From NCBI GenBank assembly GCA_002794785.1, contig NBBA01000003.1, forward strand, positions 1,736,001 to 1,800,000: 64,000 bases of DNA, written 5' to 3'. The position numbers and the translations under genes are program-made. The notes under the pieces are model-generated. The model had not been told where the DNA came from and searched no databases. It worked only from the letters and a program-made list of their open reading frames with translations. Within the stretch, counting starts at the first letter, position 1, and the number at the start of each line of letters is the position of its first letter. This document shows positions 27,201 to 40,833 of this stretch, in pieces. The DNA comes from Coniferiporia sulphurascens. Its lineage: Eukaryota; Basidiomycota; Agaricomycetes; Hymenochaetales; Hymenochaetaceae.

Positions 27201-29325
27201 ATTATACACTTCTAAGTGCGCCTTCTATTCATCACCTCGGCACAACTTAATGTACTAACACTTTTCACGCTTGATTCGCTCTCCATATCACCTTTTATTT
27301 CGATCGGTCCCTTTAATTTCCGGAGTTCTTGCTTAGCTCAGACATCGCCAAATGGAGAAAAGCGCAGATCCTGCGACTAATCTGTAGCAAAAATAACGTG
27401 TTTTCGTTTATTTGTCCTTTCCCCCTCTCATCGCAGGAAGGTTAATAGATCGCGATACCTAGCGCATCCATTGATCCTAAATCCCTGGCTTTTGGTGTTG
27501 CGACTGTCCGGGCCACTCATGTTTCGCTGTTGGGTAATCTCTTGTGCTCTCCCGTCTGGCCATCACGGCGACAAAATCGATCTCCGCGGCAATTCTCACA
27601 TTGAACTTGGAATGTTTTGTGTGGAACCCGGACGAATGGCTTATGATTGCCACTAGAATACTGCCAACGATCAGTGATCTTGACGCTGATTATGCGCCCT
27701 CACTCCCTTATGTTTCCTGCGGGGATCAGAAGATCTGTCAACTTTCATCATATTTCTCACTCGGAATGTGCCATTCGGCGCCGGTCGTACGTATATTCGC
27801 CATTTGAGTTTTTAGGGCTGGGAGCCACTCGACTTTCCGGGGCTCCGTGTGTCCTCCGCCACTGAACTGGATAACAAAGCAATGACACTGATAGGTAACA
27901 ATAGCAGAGGTTGGTTGAAGTTCTTCCGCCTCTTGCTCTTCTACGCGGGAAAGAACAGCGCAAGTGCGTAATATCTGAGCAATAAAGTTTTAGCAATGAC
28001 GATTAGAAGGTCTTGTCCGGGTCAGGTCTGTCGCCTCTATGGTATTTCCGGGTGCTTGATCTGGAGAACTGCAAGCGGTTTTGATGGTCCAACACGCTAC
28101 ACGTTGTGAAGTGCATGATGCGCTCGGTATCCGGCTTTGAGACAAGGAAATCAAACCTCAATCCAAACCTGAGGGAACCTAGAAGGCCGAATCCACAGCG
28201 GCTTCTGTTCGGTGGTGCCGCGAAATTAATGAGCTGCAAGGATGCAATATAAAAGTATCTTGAGCTTCTATCGTCTTAAGCATCGGCACCAACCCCACTA
28301 CCAGCATCGAAAGCGAGCGGTACGGGTTGGTAGTGGCCGCCCGGTGAACATGTTACTAGTCCGCGGGTGCAGCATACTGTAATTTTTAATTCTAGATTTG
28401 CGAGGCAAGATCAGAGCCGGCCTTCCCGAGTTATGTCATAATTCAGGGATGTCTGGCAGGCAGCTCGGAGGCAGCCCCTGAGATCATTGAATAGCGAAAC
28501 AGTTGTGCTTCATCTTGTGACAACTACTGACGAGTCCGAGGGTGTGCATACTGAGTGAAGCGCATAACGAATAATAACTTCCTTATCAAGGCGCGGGCTG
28601 TACCCTTAAGTGCTTTTGCCCCCGGACTTTGATCTAGTCACGGCACATGGTATCTTGAAACTTGAAGTTAAGGCGCCCACTCGCACACAAGGCGGCGGCT
28701 GCTTCGGTTCGACGCTACTTATGGGGTACTGTTAGTTCTCGTGAGTTGTCGCAGGGAATCCTTCCATGCCGTCCGATTCTCTTCCTCTAGGACCTCGGTT
28801 TTTCTTGAAGTCGGGAAAAAACAGACAACCAACTGTCGGCTGCCGCGAACCTTCCCCGCGCGTGGGTTAACTGCAGCTATATAAGACTTAACCTGTTTAT
28901 ATGCCATATCCGTACCTGACACTAGTCGTCTTTTTAGCACGACCGCTATAGTTGGATCATCGGTCTACTGTCAGGATATGCAGGGTGAGGGCCGGGATAT
29001 ACGTACACTGATCTCGGATTTCTATTCTGCTCCAAGAGAGCGCTGTTCTGAATTCGATGAACAATTAAGGTTCCTAACTAAATCACTGATGAGCTTTACA
29101 ATTAGGATGGATTAAAAACGTCTGGACAAATTACATATTGGATAAGCCGAATACCATCGCTTCATCTCAGGGCGATGTATTTGCGGCCGATGATTGCACC
29201 AAAACTTTATCAAGCTCTTTGGCTTAAATACGGGCGGTGTGATACCTTGGTTCTCCCCGCCAGAGGACCCGGTACTCCCCAGCCTGCGTATGTATCGCCA
29301 CCACAACCCCCCAGTCGAGCACAGA
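27201..29325. other. Intergenic block, 2.1 kb
   Basis: It contains the CysRS 3' region and, at its right end, the promoter of WOPR copy B. In-frame sequence extends upstream of the chosen WOPR start, with an alternative ATG at 29290. No other gene or repeat is recognised. Confidence 0.45.
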
Positions 29326-30440
29326 ATGCAGCCCCCAACGTGTATCGGCATTAGGATCCGCTCCGTCCACGACGCACACATCGTATTCCATGCCGTCTTC
29401 CTTGAAGTCCTCCCGATGGTCACCCGCCGCCTCGACACCGAGGAACGCCGCGCCGTGCGCGCGGGCAACGTCTATGTATGGGAAGAGCGCGGCCGCAACA
29501 ACGAGGCGACTGGTGTAAGCATGACCCACTCGATCACCGCACTAGTCGACGTCCTGACAATGGAAGAGTAGCTTGGGATCGAGAGGTGGACGGACGGGAT
29601 CCGTTGGAGCGCGTCCAGGGTCCGTGATGTAGGACCTCTCTGTTTTTCATAATTGTCATATCGGGGTAGACTGATTGTGTGTTCTCAGGAATTCCTTCTT
29701 TATCACGAGCGCGAGCAGGGTACAGACTTCGAGTTCACGGACAGCGAACTGTAGGCGGCTCCTCCATCTCCCGCTGTCCGCGTATTGATACTCGGTCTTC
29801 ACCATAGGGGTGCGAGTTATCGCCTTGTCAAACAGACCTACTCAGTCTTCGTCGACACGTCCCAGGGAAGGCGCAAATGGCACCTCAGTGAGTAAGGAAC
29901 GTCGGCTAGGGTGCTCGTAATATGCTGACCTTTAATTAAATTACGAAAGCCGCTTATTTTGTGCCTGGAACTGTCACTCAGTTGCGCACCATTGATGATA
30001 TCCCTGCTCTTGCCAGTATACGTCCTCCCGAGGGCATGTACACAAGTGCAAAAATGGGAAAGGGTCGAGCTCGCGGTGGTGAATATTACCCTACCGATAT
30101 CCATACCAATGCAGCTGGCATGTTGGGGATGTCGATACCAGGTCAGCAATACCCGCCACCACCCACGTATGCGCCCTACCCAGGCCCACGTCTTTCGCCC
30201 CCGGGCGTTTCTGCTGGCTCACCCCCGGAAAGCTCTCGGGCAATCGCCTGGCCGATCCACGGCTCACCCCCTATGCCGCCTCCACCGGGGCGTGACGATC
30301 AAATGCTTCCAAACGCTTCCCGTATTCAGCTTCCTCCGCCCCCTCCCGGACTTCGCCCCGCGCCGCCTGCCCAGAGCCCATATTCTCCCCGGCATCCACT
30401 CGATGATGAGGCGTTGCGGTCGTTAGGGAGGAATATCTAA
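29326..30440 (+). CDS. WOPR-domain (Gti1/Pac2/Wor1) transcription regulator, copy B
   Basis: Predicted 292-residue WOPR protein, the shortest of the three. Exons are 29326-29514, 29572-29628, 29689-29750, 29808-29887 and 29950-30440. The domain reads IGIRIRSVHDAHIVFHAV, LPMVTRRLDTEERRAV, VYVWEERGRNNEATG, LGIERWTDGIRWSASRVRD and EFLLYHEREQG. Block 2 reads YRLVKQTYSVF, GRRKWHLTAYF and QLRTIDDIPAL. Unspliced, the frame hits a stop after NNEATG and another after DSEL. Both are removed by in-phase GT..AG introns, so I read the gene as intact. The tail is Pro-rich and ends DDEALRSLGRNI, similar to the ends of copies A and C. It has two introns absent from copy C, inside WOPR block 1 (ATG/LGIER) and in the linker. 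A start at 29290 is an alternative. Confidence 0.85.
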
Positions 30441-33400
30441 TTGATTTCCGGTCTTATCGGCCTCGCGAAGTCCTAATTTGTTCTTCTTCTTGGTGATCTG
30501 TTAAATTCAGTGTCTATTCTATTGTTCTCAGGCTCTTGCTGTCGTAAAGTGTTGTGTGTTGTCTATCGTTAATGCTATCACCTGCTTTCTGTCCGGTGTG
30601 TGCATGCACCACCATCCTACTATGAACTGATATGGGCATTCGCCAGAGACCGTAGTCAGGGAGTCCGGCGTATTACACCATGAAAAGATGTTCGAGAGCG
30701 GCTACCACTCATGCCGAGGAGGAACAGATTGCAAGCACGCTTATATGATGTCCTCATGTTCGATTTGAAAGTTGGTTCCTGGTTGCGGATCCTCGCGGAA
30801 CGAACAAATCCTCCAACCCCTCGTTCTGCAGCTGCACGATAAACGCTCGCGCTGACGTACACGTACAAAGGACAGTCCATAATCGATCGAGAGTCGCGAA
30901 CACTAATAGGCATTTTACCATGCCGCTAGCTTTCATCACAGTGTGTCAGCGACGCGGGCCGATGTCCCTGCGCCGCCGGTTCGTGCGCGGAATCAGAATC
31001 AGGAAGAGCACACATGCTCCTCGAGCAAGAGAAGAACAGGGATCAGCTTCGGACGCCGCCTCTACGGCGGGTGAGAGTCAAGATTGCTCAATGCGGGAAG
31101 ACACGAGGTTGCGGTGCTGGTAACCAAAGAAGATTTTACTCCATCCTGCGATTAGCCTTTACAATTTTAGTAAACCCCATTCATTCAATCGACTAGGCAG
31201 AGGCAAGTTACACGGATATATTACAACTTGCCAGATGACCAGGTAAAGCCCTTGGCGTGGGGTTTCTAACTCCCCTCTACCTGCGCTGAATCACGATTAA
31301 TGTTGCAGGATTCGGCCAAAGTCGTTGCGAGTGGCGACGATAGAGAGCGAGAGATTTAGCTCTCATATACCAAAACTACACGCGGCTTATCTTCACTGCG
31401 CAGTGCGACACGACTCCACGGCAGCCCACGGGTGCAACTCAATGGATGCGAAAGCATGAAGAACAGAACTTAAATGAGTTTTCCCGCAAGGACCGAATAT
31501 GAATAGCAATTTGACGAGATCTAAAGCTTCGGGGGAATCTCCGCAGATCAAGCTCATAAATCACTAGGATCCATACACACGGATCGTGATCCATCAACTG
31601 GAATAAGCTATGCCGGCCGGTACTTTCTAGCCGATGAACGCCAGCATTCAGTCTACTTCGGCAGGCCGCGACTAAGCGCATGCTAGTCGGTGGGAGTAGG
31701 GATTCAGTGTGTCCCGTATGGTAGTAGCTTAAGGCCGAGGCCTAACGATCGCGAGATACGTACTATGAACGGGTATGTAATACCAAACTGACCTCGGTGT
31801 CGGAATTGCTGACGGTTTCAAGCCAGAAGCAAAAGCTGCAACCCGTATGACTTTTTGGCGAAGATCGAGGATAGCGGCCCGATTGCCTCGGAAAGAGCTC
31901 GGGTACGGCTATTGTGCGGATAACGGTTATATTCTATTATAATCTAGTGGTAAATGCTGATAAGCTCTCCTTACGCACGATGCCTGAGAGAATAAGTGAG
32001 CAAGTGTATAAATTAAAATCGTTTAGGGGCTAGAAAGGAAAATATGCCATTCCTTTTAGTGCTCTGATGTCGCTTGAGTGAGAGATAAAATGGAGAATTC
32101 GCGAGCCCGTCCAAACTAAGGATTTAACAGCTCCATTCTAGGCTCCTAGCGACTGGGGGGTCAGCAGTCAGCATTATGACTTGATATAGACATGCAGGAA
32201 GAGTCTCGGAAGCAAAGACCGGGCTTTTTTTGACTCGCCTTGGCATGTTGTAACAGATCGACCCTGGACGCTTAGCCACGGGCGGCATCGCTAGACCCTG
32301 CGTCCAGCAGCGGTAGCCAGCTTACCCTACAGAAGGTCACCAGGGATGCTGCAAGCGAACGTGCAGCGTCCCTGAAGCCCGGGGTGAGGCTGGAGTTTAA
32401 ATTTTTGTGTCTGGAAACGATTAGGTTCTGGACGAATCCACGTGGGTTGATCTGAAGAATTACTACCTCCGGCGACCGACGAAAGACAAAAGCCATCACC
32501 AACTAGCCGCCAGGTCCAGGGCGGGTGTTTCCGGTGCAGAATTGAACTAGCGTTGCGAAAGACATCATGCCCCCTTCCCTGAAAGCAATATACTGCATTT
32601 TGGGAGCAGCATTCATTCAAGACGTCAGAGTTCATGAGGTACTCGTTCAGCACCTTCTTCACGGAGTTCGATGAAGCATTGGCCTTCGGTATTTTGCGAC
32701 GGGAGGCGTTTGATAATGACGGAAGATACCTTGAAGCATTTAGTAGCTAGGGGAAAGCGTCAAATTTACCCCTGGGTTACACGCTGATATCCAATGGGTA
32801 GGTTCTGGGGTGTGTCTAGCGGTGGGTTCATTTTTGTCGTGCTGTAAAGGATTCAAGTTTGTGAATAGGAACATGCGCGTGTTCAGTAACTCCGATTTAG
32901 TTTCGGCCGTGAGTGGAGACGCACCGTAATCGTGAAACGCACCATCCACTCGCGTCGCATCCGCTATCCGCACAAGACTTCCGAGCCAATAGTGCCGACC
33001 TTATTCAGGAGCTTCCAGTCCACATACTGGCATCCACTTGAGATTGCACACGTTCCAGGCCCGCCTCCAGTAGAAAGTGAGCGCATGGTGCGCACACTGT
33101 GCCCCTCGTTCGCGGGCAGTAGTCGGGCCAATTTGTCGATTTTAACTCTTAGAACCGCAAACCACTGCGAACCTTGTGCTGGACGCAGTCGCCTTTATCC
33201 CGGTTGCACATGGAGTCCCGTACTGCTCCGGAGGTTGTGCGTATGTCTTTGTACCGATCAATTGAAACATATGGTCAAAAAGAAAGGCGAACACATTTAG
33301 TCTATCCTGCCCAGAATGGCGAGGTCCTGATACTTGAACGTTAATTCAATAAAACACCGAGGCTGTCCAACTGCGACCAATGAGCACTGATAACGCGCTT

Positions 33401-35505
33401 AATCCCAGGGGAAACGGCGCCTGGGCCCTCTAGACATAAAGGTTTGAAGATAAAATGCAATCAAGACAAGCTCCAGGTTAACAGAATTAAGGTTTCATGT
33501 GGCGCACCGCATATCTCCGAGGCTTCCAGTCAAGCGTCGAGACCTCTAGTCCAGACCAGGCATGCTCAAGGTCTTTTACCCAGACCTTAAACGTCCGGGA
33601 TCTTGCGCGCGAAATGCCGAGGAAGGTCGGTGGCCTGCGCTGACGTTTGATAACGGTATCACATACGGGAGGCTACGCTCGCACGGGCGAGCCGCGAGTG
33701 TGCTCGATTTAGGTATGCTGTGAGTGACTAAGTGATTGCAATAGCGGCGCCAGAGGAAGGTCGGGAGGGTGCCGCGCGAGAACTAGCGGCTATTCAGTCA
33801 AGGTACAGCAGCGCCCGAAGCGTTGGAGTTTTTGCAGCCTTGCAGACCTGTGTAAATGTGCGAATGGTGCCGTTGACCCCATACAACTCCGAGTGGGACG
33901 ATGACCAGCAACACCAGAGCGCCAGCTAAATTCCCCACGTAGGTAATAGGTGCCTCGGCATTTGCTTTCGGGCCTTGCGTAATGCGAACAGAGGTTAGAT
34001 TACCAACTTATCAACTTCGGGAAAAGTACATTACCGATGGTTCTACGTTTTTCCACTAATAGTCGGCAAAAAAAAGCCCGCCTGTCTGGGGTCCTTGTAT
34101 GTTTTCGCTGCCATGCTGTCCTGCCCATCAACCATACCCGGCCCAACGCCTGGGATCCCAGGGAGAAGTGGAAAAGGCGCGCGTCAGTTGTGAGGGGTGA
34201 ACCGAGGACGAGGACTACAAGCCTACAAGATGACGGTATTCCAGTTAAAGAAAAGCTCTCACCCTCATAAACTGTTACGGCACTCGTACTTGACACTATC
34301 AGCACCTGTGCCGCAGAATGATTGCCAGTCAAAATGGCTATATGCTAAGTGTATAAATGATTCCTTACCGGTGGGTACGAAAGTAGAAATTTTCCCATGC
34401 CCGGCGCTCAAGTGTGTCGGGTGGCTCCGTACTACTCTTGGACGACTGGATGGGCGTGTCGGTGAGCGCCGGATTCCATTCCGCTATTGAGCTTGTATTC
34501 AATCGTGCACTTGCACCAGACTGCCGGGACTGGGGACACCATCGCAGAGACCCGAAAGCGGCAATAAGCCAAATCCATTTATCCTTTCCCTCATCGGCGT
34601 TAGAGTAGGTCCGCTTGAGCTGAAGCATCGATCTCAGGCGGTGTGGCGATATACTTCAGAATAGTGGTATCGAAAACTGGGCTACTGATTGCGGGAATTT
34701 CTTGTCTTCGGGGGCAGTATAAGATGCTAAAGCAAGACCTACAAGCGGAAAGCGCAAGGCACGTGTCTCGCCGTGCTCCTCATAGCCATGTGTGTAGCAC
34801 CCCGGTAACGTGCATTCGAACTAACGCGGGAGAAGTATCGTCCTATACACGGCGCTTGTTATACAAGAATAGCAGAGGATGAAGGTCCCAGAGAATGGAA
34901 GTTGCATAGGGGGAGATAGTAACATTGGGTGCTGGCGAGGACCGCGGGGTATTTGTATCGGTTAGTGTGGGTTACTGTTAAGGGGCACATGCATCGCCCA
35001 GCTATTACTAGTATAAGGGTCTGGACGGATATGGCAAACGAAACTCCCACAGGGACGATTATACTTGTAACTCTCCCTCCAGCCCTGGCAGTGACAGATT
35101 CAAGCATTTCCGCTCACATCCAATCAGTAAGTTTCTTTGCAACACGATTTGTGGACCATTGCTGGCTGACGGAAGCAGGCAAAGCATAGTGGTGGACAGG
35201 GAAACGTGGGAACTGATTTGTCATGGTTAGACTTTTAAGTGAGTTCGATAAGGTTAAAACGTTCAAAACGTTAAATAATAAAACGGATAGTTAGGAAGAA
35301 GCCCCGGACCCGTCGGCTTGGGTTCGCTTGACTCCGGAACAAGTCCCTGTCATTATTTGTGCCTGTACATGCCTTATTAGGGGTTGTGCTCATGTCGTAA
35401 ATGATTATTATGTAACAGGCTTATAATATGGCCGCTGTAGGCCTCGCCCACTTGCTCTTCGCTCTCTACCTCAACGACGCCGGCGTCGACCCTCGCAGCG
35501 CAAAA
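30441..35505. other. Gene-poor block, 5.1 kb
   Basis: This separates WOPR copies B and C. Only short overlapping frames occur, none with a recognised domain, and no transposon ends were found. The last few hundred bases should be the promoter of copy C. A possible upstream in-frame start for copy C lies at 35428. Confidence 0.45.
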
Positions 35506-37258
35506 ATGCAGCGGCCGACATGCACGAATATTCGAATCCGCTCAACCCGGGACGCGCATATTATCTTTCATGCCGTCTCCCTCAACATCCTCCCCATCAT
35601 ATCCAGGCGCCTCGACGCCGATGAGCGTGCGGCACTTCGCTCAGGTTGCGTTTACGCTTGGGAGGAGCGCGGCCCTCACACGGAGGTTACTGGCCTCGGG
35701 ATAGAACGCTTCACAGAAGGAAGACGCTGGGGTCCATCGCGTGTCCGAGACGTGAGTGTTCGCGCCGTTACCTTACTTTCCTCCCACAAGACCACATGCG
35801 GACTTTGCGCCTCTTTTTGCAGGAGTTTCTGTTTTATTACGAAAAGAGCCCACCAGGGCATCTCAGGGATAAAGAGAATCCTATGCTTGAAGAGCGCGTC
35901 CGCAAGCACTGGGACCCCCTAGTCAAGCAGACGTATTCTGTTTGGGCCGAAAGCCCTAGGGGCCGCCGAAAATGGCATTTAAGTACGTGTTTATTTTCAC
36001 ACTTCACATACAAATATACGGTTTCCGCATACCACAGACTAATATATCTTCCGCAGCCGCTTACTTTACACAAGCGACTGTGGACCGACTGCAGACTGTC
36101 GATGACTTCCCTGACCTCGTCAACCTTGACGTTCCCCCTGGAAAATACATCTCTACGCGTCTTGGGAAACCACGGAGATCAGACGACGCAGGTAATCCTG
36201 CGGGCAGCGGCGGAAATATCAGTTCATCAGTGCATGATGTTTTCCGCCCGGCGAACGTGACCGCAACGCGTACATATGCGCCGTTCCCCCTGCCGTACCA
36301 GGTCACCCCACCCCATCATACTGCTCAGCAGCACTATCACGGGCCATACCAACATCAGCTTACTGAGCAAGGACACTCGACCTTGAATGGGTTTGACTAT
36401 CCCCAGCAGCACCAAGCTGGCGGGACGGCGCATGCACAGGGAGAGTCTTCTAGACAATTCTACGGTGCGACTACTGCGCACCACCCACCATATCCCAATA
36501 GTCCGCTGACTTTACCCCCAATTAATGCACTTGCACCTGTCTCAGGTGCACCTCCCTTGGGACGACAATCTGCTGATTATTCGCACGCTATGCATTCACA
36601 TGGACATTCTCCGCCGCAAGGGCGCACAAACCCTCCCCCTCAGCTACATTATTCACCATACTCGCCGCACCCTGACTACCGCCACTCTTCATTGCAACTA
36701 CAGGCCCCAACCACGTCAAGCTCGCACTCCAGCCCAACCTATTCTCCTCACGAACATACTAATAATCCCGCCTACGGTGGGCCAATGCTAATGCCATACC
36801 CCCCGCCAGGCGCTAGCAATCCCATGTCACCCCATCATCCTTATCACACACCCCATGCCCTCCCTTATACATATACACCTCCCTCCACTCAAGAGAGACC
36901 GCCCCCGCTAATTGTACTACCCTCTCACGCTCCGTCCGACCCGCCCTCGCCATCAAATCCTAAATCTTCTGCGTCCGGATCCTCACCTCGTCGCCCAACT
37001 TTGACACTGCCTCCCCACCTGGCAACCCGGTTTTCGCCACCTGTATCAGACGCTCGTGACGAACATAATGATGACACGCGATTAGGTCAATCGCCGCCGC
37101 AGTCTCCTCATAGCGCAGTGTCTTCATCCAGCGTACCGGGTGGAAAGCAACTCAGCCTCGCACCGTTGGGGACACTAGTGCGGTCCCATCCATATCGTCG
37201 AGACAAATTCGATGACAAAGCGCTGATGGCGTTTACGGGACGCAGGATATCTGAATAG
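35506..37258 (+). CDS. WOPR-domain (Gti1/Pac2/Wor1) transcription regulator, copy C
   Basis: Predicted 535-residue WOPR protein, the longest of the three. Exons are 35506-35751, 35823-35982 and 36057-37258. The domain reads TNIRIRSTRDAHIIFHAV, LPIISRRLDADERAAL, CVYAWEERG, LGIERFTEGRRWGPSRVRD and EFLFYYEKSPPG. Block 2 reads WDPLVKQTYSVW, RRKWHLTAYF and TVDRLQTVDDFPDLVNL. About 360 residues of low-complexity sequence rich in His, Pro, Ser, Tyr and Gln follow, with several YSPHP-like repeats. This is typical of the long disordered C-termini of Wor1-type regulators. The end FDDKALMAFTGRRI matches the end motif of copies A and B. Its two introns sit exactly where copies A and B also have introns (after SRVRD and within WH[LM]-T/N-A). 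Confidence 0.92.
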
Positions 37259-40200
37259 GACTTTTTGTCCGCAATAAGATGAGACAGCTGGGCACATTAT
37301 CCGATTAAAACACGGTTAGTGTGCTATTTCTCGCACTCGCAAGTCTAATCGCATGGCGGCTTTCGGGAGCAACATGTACCGGTACCTGCGTGCTCAATGC
37401 TCTCCCATAAAGAGTACATTGCTCTTGGGCTATCGAACCCCTTGCTTCCGCATTCAGTCCTCGCATCCGTTCTCCGGACAAACTAGGTTTTAGTTTGACA
37501 CGATGCCCATTTCTGCCAGCACTTCTTACACTTCGAGTCTCCTGTTCTTCCTTCAAGCGATTTTTCTCGCCCATCTGCTTTTCTTTGACCCCACTCTTCG
37601 TTATATTTGTCCCTGTCTTCCTCGCCTGCTAGCTCCATTGTATTTCCCCCTTCGCAACCAGCATCTTTGTTCCCGTGTTACACTACAGTTATGCCCCTTT
37701 TAACTTGACCTATTTCGTTGACCTTCACCTCCTTTTTCATCCTCCTCTAGTTGGGGTTGCCGCTTGCCGGATGGGAATGTTTTTCCGGCTCAAAGGCCTC
37801 TTGCACTGGATCATAAGCCTCCGAAATCCGGAGCAGACTAGGCCCTGTCCTTTCGAGATTTTAAATCCCTCGTCCCCATCTTCGGACTGCCCGCTCCCCC
37901 ATTGACGCTTGCTCGATCCTTCTTGTAACTGTTCTCCCGTTCCCTTTCCCGCTACTTCTATGTTTATTCTCCTCATCCTTCTCCCGGCTTGCTGTTAATC
38001 GCCTTCTCCCGAATGAATGGCCCCCGGCACTTTACGCGAGCTGTTCTCTTCCCCTTGTTAATATAAAAGTGCATGCCGTTTGACGTCTTTGTATCACCTG
38101 CTTGCCGGGGGCTCCGTAGCAAGACATCAATATGACGATGCCTGCTCTGGGTGGTTTTCACGCGTCGCATTGAATGGCTGGGAAGAGAAGACGCATATTT
38201 ACGCGCCAACAAGGGACCGAGAGTGTCTCCTTCGCATTCAATACTAGTCAAGACGACCAAACCTTCGACACTACGCCTATCATCCCACACCTTCCGCATG
38301 ACGGCCGCCGTACGCCGATTACAGAGGGTTAGGGGTGCCGCGTTCTAAGGCACAGCGGCCAGCATCTATGTTGAGTTGTGAGTATGGACTTCTAAGAGAA
38401 CGCCTCACGAAGCCAACGGAAACTTAGCAATCGCCTTCGGAATTATTGCTTTGGGGGTGTTCTTTCTTATCAGTTAACACCAGGCGCTCATATTTTAGGG
38501 CTCACTAAACATGACGGTGCTTCTCAGGCTATGGATCCTATATGTTACTCCTAAGGCCGCAGCCTGGGATATTTCATCTCGCACCTACGGTTGAGAAGCA
38601 TGCATAACAATACACAGGGCCGTTTGAACGGCCTGCGGGTACTTGCTTACTTGGAAAAGGAATCAGCGATTGTTCTCTCGACCATCTTTTGTTTAAATGT
38701 AGCCAATTCCCCGGGAAATGGAGACCTAGCGAATCGACTCGCACAGTGCGAAAGCAATTTATTTATCTGTTATTTTCCTTTCCGAAAACGCAGGGCGGAA
38801 TATAGACACCGGTGTCTTTTTGTTCACAATCAGATATTCTATTCTATTCCCCTACCCCGCTCTTTTCCAAACTGCTAAGTATTATGCGATGGAGCCTGTG
38901 TACGTTTTAGCCCGCATTTGGTGGCGAGTAAAAAGTTCCTTGCAAGGCTCCTCTATTTTCCAATTCCGTGACCGGCCTCGGGGTTTGCATACCAAAAGCA
39001 TGCACGCCTGCTTCGCTCATGCTTCTCTTCTCCGTATATACCAGAACTGCTACTATCGATGTGCTCAACTCGCTCCCTTAGTTCTCAGATATTAGCTCGG
39101 AAGCACACTCTTCCGTCACCCAGACGCCTTGTGGCACAGAACTTTGGTCGTGTACCTACAGAAGCCTGATCCTGGCGCTGCGGCAGACCGTCCGTGCCGC
39201 TCGCGATCGTCTGCGGTGCATCCGAATACATCCTTTACGAAGAGTAAAAGCCGTGATCGCGCCGCTAAAGTAGGCACGGGTTCACTGGTCGACGAACGCT
39301 ATCATTTGACAGCCTTGTCTGGCCCCCTTTTTTGCTACCCCTGCGAAGCGCAGCGATGAAGAGGAGCCGATGGACCCTGTTCTAGATGATCTCTTTGTGA
39401 GTCCCTATATGAATTAATACACAGCAGACGCATTAAGATTTAAAAAACAACGTTCTTTGCCGTTAATTTTACTTGTTACACGCCCAGATTCGGGGGTGGA
39501 CGATGGTTCCTCGGTTTTAAACGGATATGTTTTTCGCTAATACCTCTTTCATGACTCGCTTGCATTGATTTGGGATGCTTCCACCACGGCCGCCGATGTT
39601 GCCGGAGCTCAGGGCAAACTTATTTCTACGGAGATCGTATACAAACATGACAAATATGGCGAGAGTACGTACAATCGCAAATTATCATCGTAGCGAATTG
39701 GACGGCAACGGAATCATATTAGAAGTGAAGCTCGGGATGATATACGGCAGGACCCCGTTAGCAGTCGTGACTCGTCGGATGCGCCTCCGAGTCCGACCCG
39801 GACTCTTCGTCAAGAGCTGCGGATAGACTCTTGCCCGAAAGTTCGTGCCGTGGCCGTCTATCCGATTTAGTCGACCTCAGGCAGCGCCTTCCACTCACCG
39901 TGCACGCAGCTTCGCCCTCTGTAACTCGTGGCGAGTCCAGGAACTTGTCCGTAAGTTCGTATAAACTCTTTCCTAGTAGCACACCCCAGAGACCTTCTAC
40001 GAGCTTCCCTACCAGCCGCGTTTGTGGTTCCCTCAACCTCTTTTATTCATATACAGCCCCTGAGCGCTCTTTCTCTTTAAACAGGGACCTCCCTAAATCC
40101 TAAAGCCAGGCTCTTGGGTTTTGCCTGGGAAAGTCGGCATGTCCGTAGCGCAGTTGCGAGTCTAATATTAGCACCGCCCGCCAGAAGCCGCCCGCGGTCG

Positions 40201-40833
40201 TTCTGTGACGTTTTGCTATCAGCGTGTGCACTGTGCGGTAGCCTGCGGGCAGTGTTTTAGGGTGCTTGCTTGTCGGAGCTGTCGACCGCAGCCTGAAGGA
40301 CCAGGTCTAGACCGGCAATAATGGCATCCGCACACCCGGGTACTGTCTCCCCGAGATGGGAGTATTTGGCGCTGGGTCTGGCCGTTTCATGGTTTATCTG
40401 GTGGGCACTGGATAAACAGTTCATAAGGATATCGCCCTATTCTTCCAGTTCCGTGCCTCCCGCGAGGCTCTGAACTGTATTCATCCGGACAAGCAGGTTC
40501 TTTACCACATAGCTCACCCCGAGCGCTCCACTGGAGTGTACTTTTACCAGGCTGCCGTACATGCTCCACCCTTCTAAAGACCTTGATAGATCCATACTAT
40601 TCTCTTATTCTTTATACTTTAGCCTGAATACTAATTCTTAGATACAACTTTGGACTCAGATAACTCATGAGCTCGGCATTGCAAATCTATTGAGCAAGAA
40701 GGGAAAACCGGAAAAATGCGAACGTATGTTCCAAAATACATATGGTAGAGATTGAAAAAAAAAGTATGCGGATTGTAGATAGGAGAAAGGCAGAGACGAC
40801 GGGGACGGCATATTGAACCTGCTAAAGTCACGG
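37259..40833. other. Gene-poor block, 3.6 kb
   Basis: The part from about 37500 to 37780 is pyrimidine-rich on the plus strand. A short hairpin-forming inverted repeat (GGCCGTT, 2-nt loop, AACGGCC) lies at 38618-38633. No gene, RNA or mobile element is recognised, and the frames are short and overlapping. Confidence 0.45.

Noticed and set aside
29515..29571. Stop codon in WOPR copy B, suggesting a pseudogene
   Set aside because: An in-phase GT..AG intron removes it and rejoins a perfect family match (ATG then LGIERWTDG).
38618..38633. Perfect 7-bp inverted repeat with 2-nt loop as a terminator or regulatory hairpin
   Set aside because: An isolated short palindrome far from any gene; expected by chance in 64 kb.
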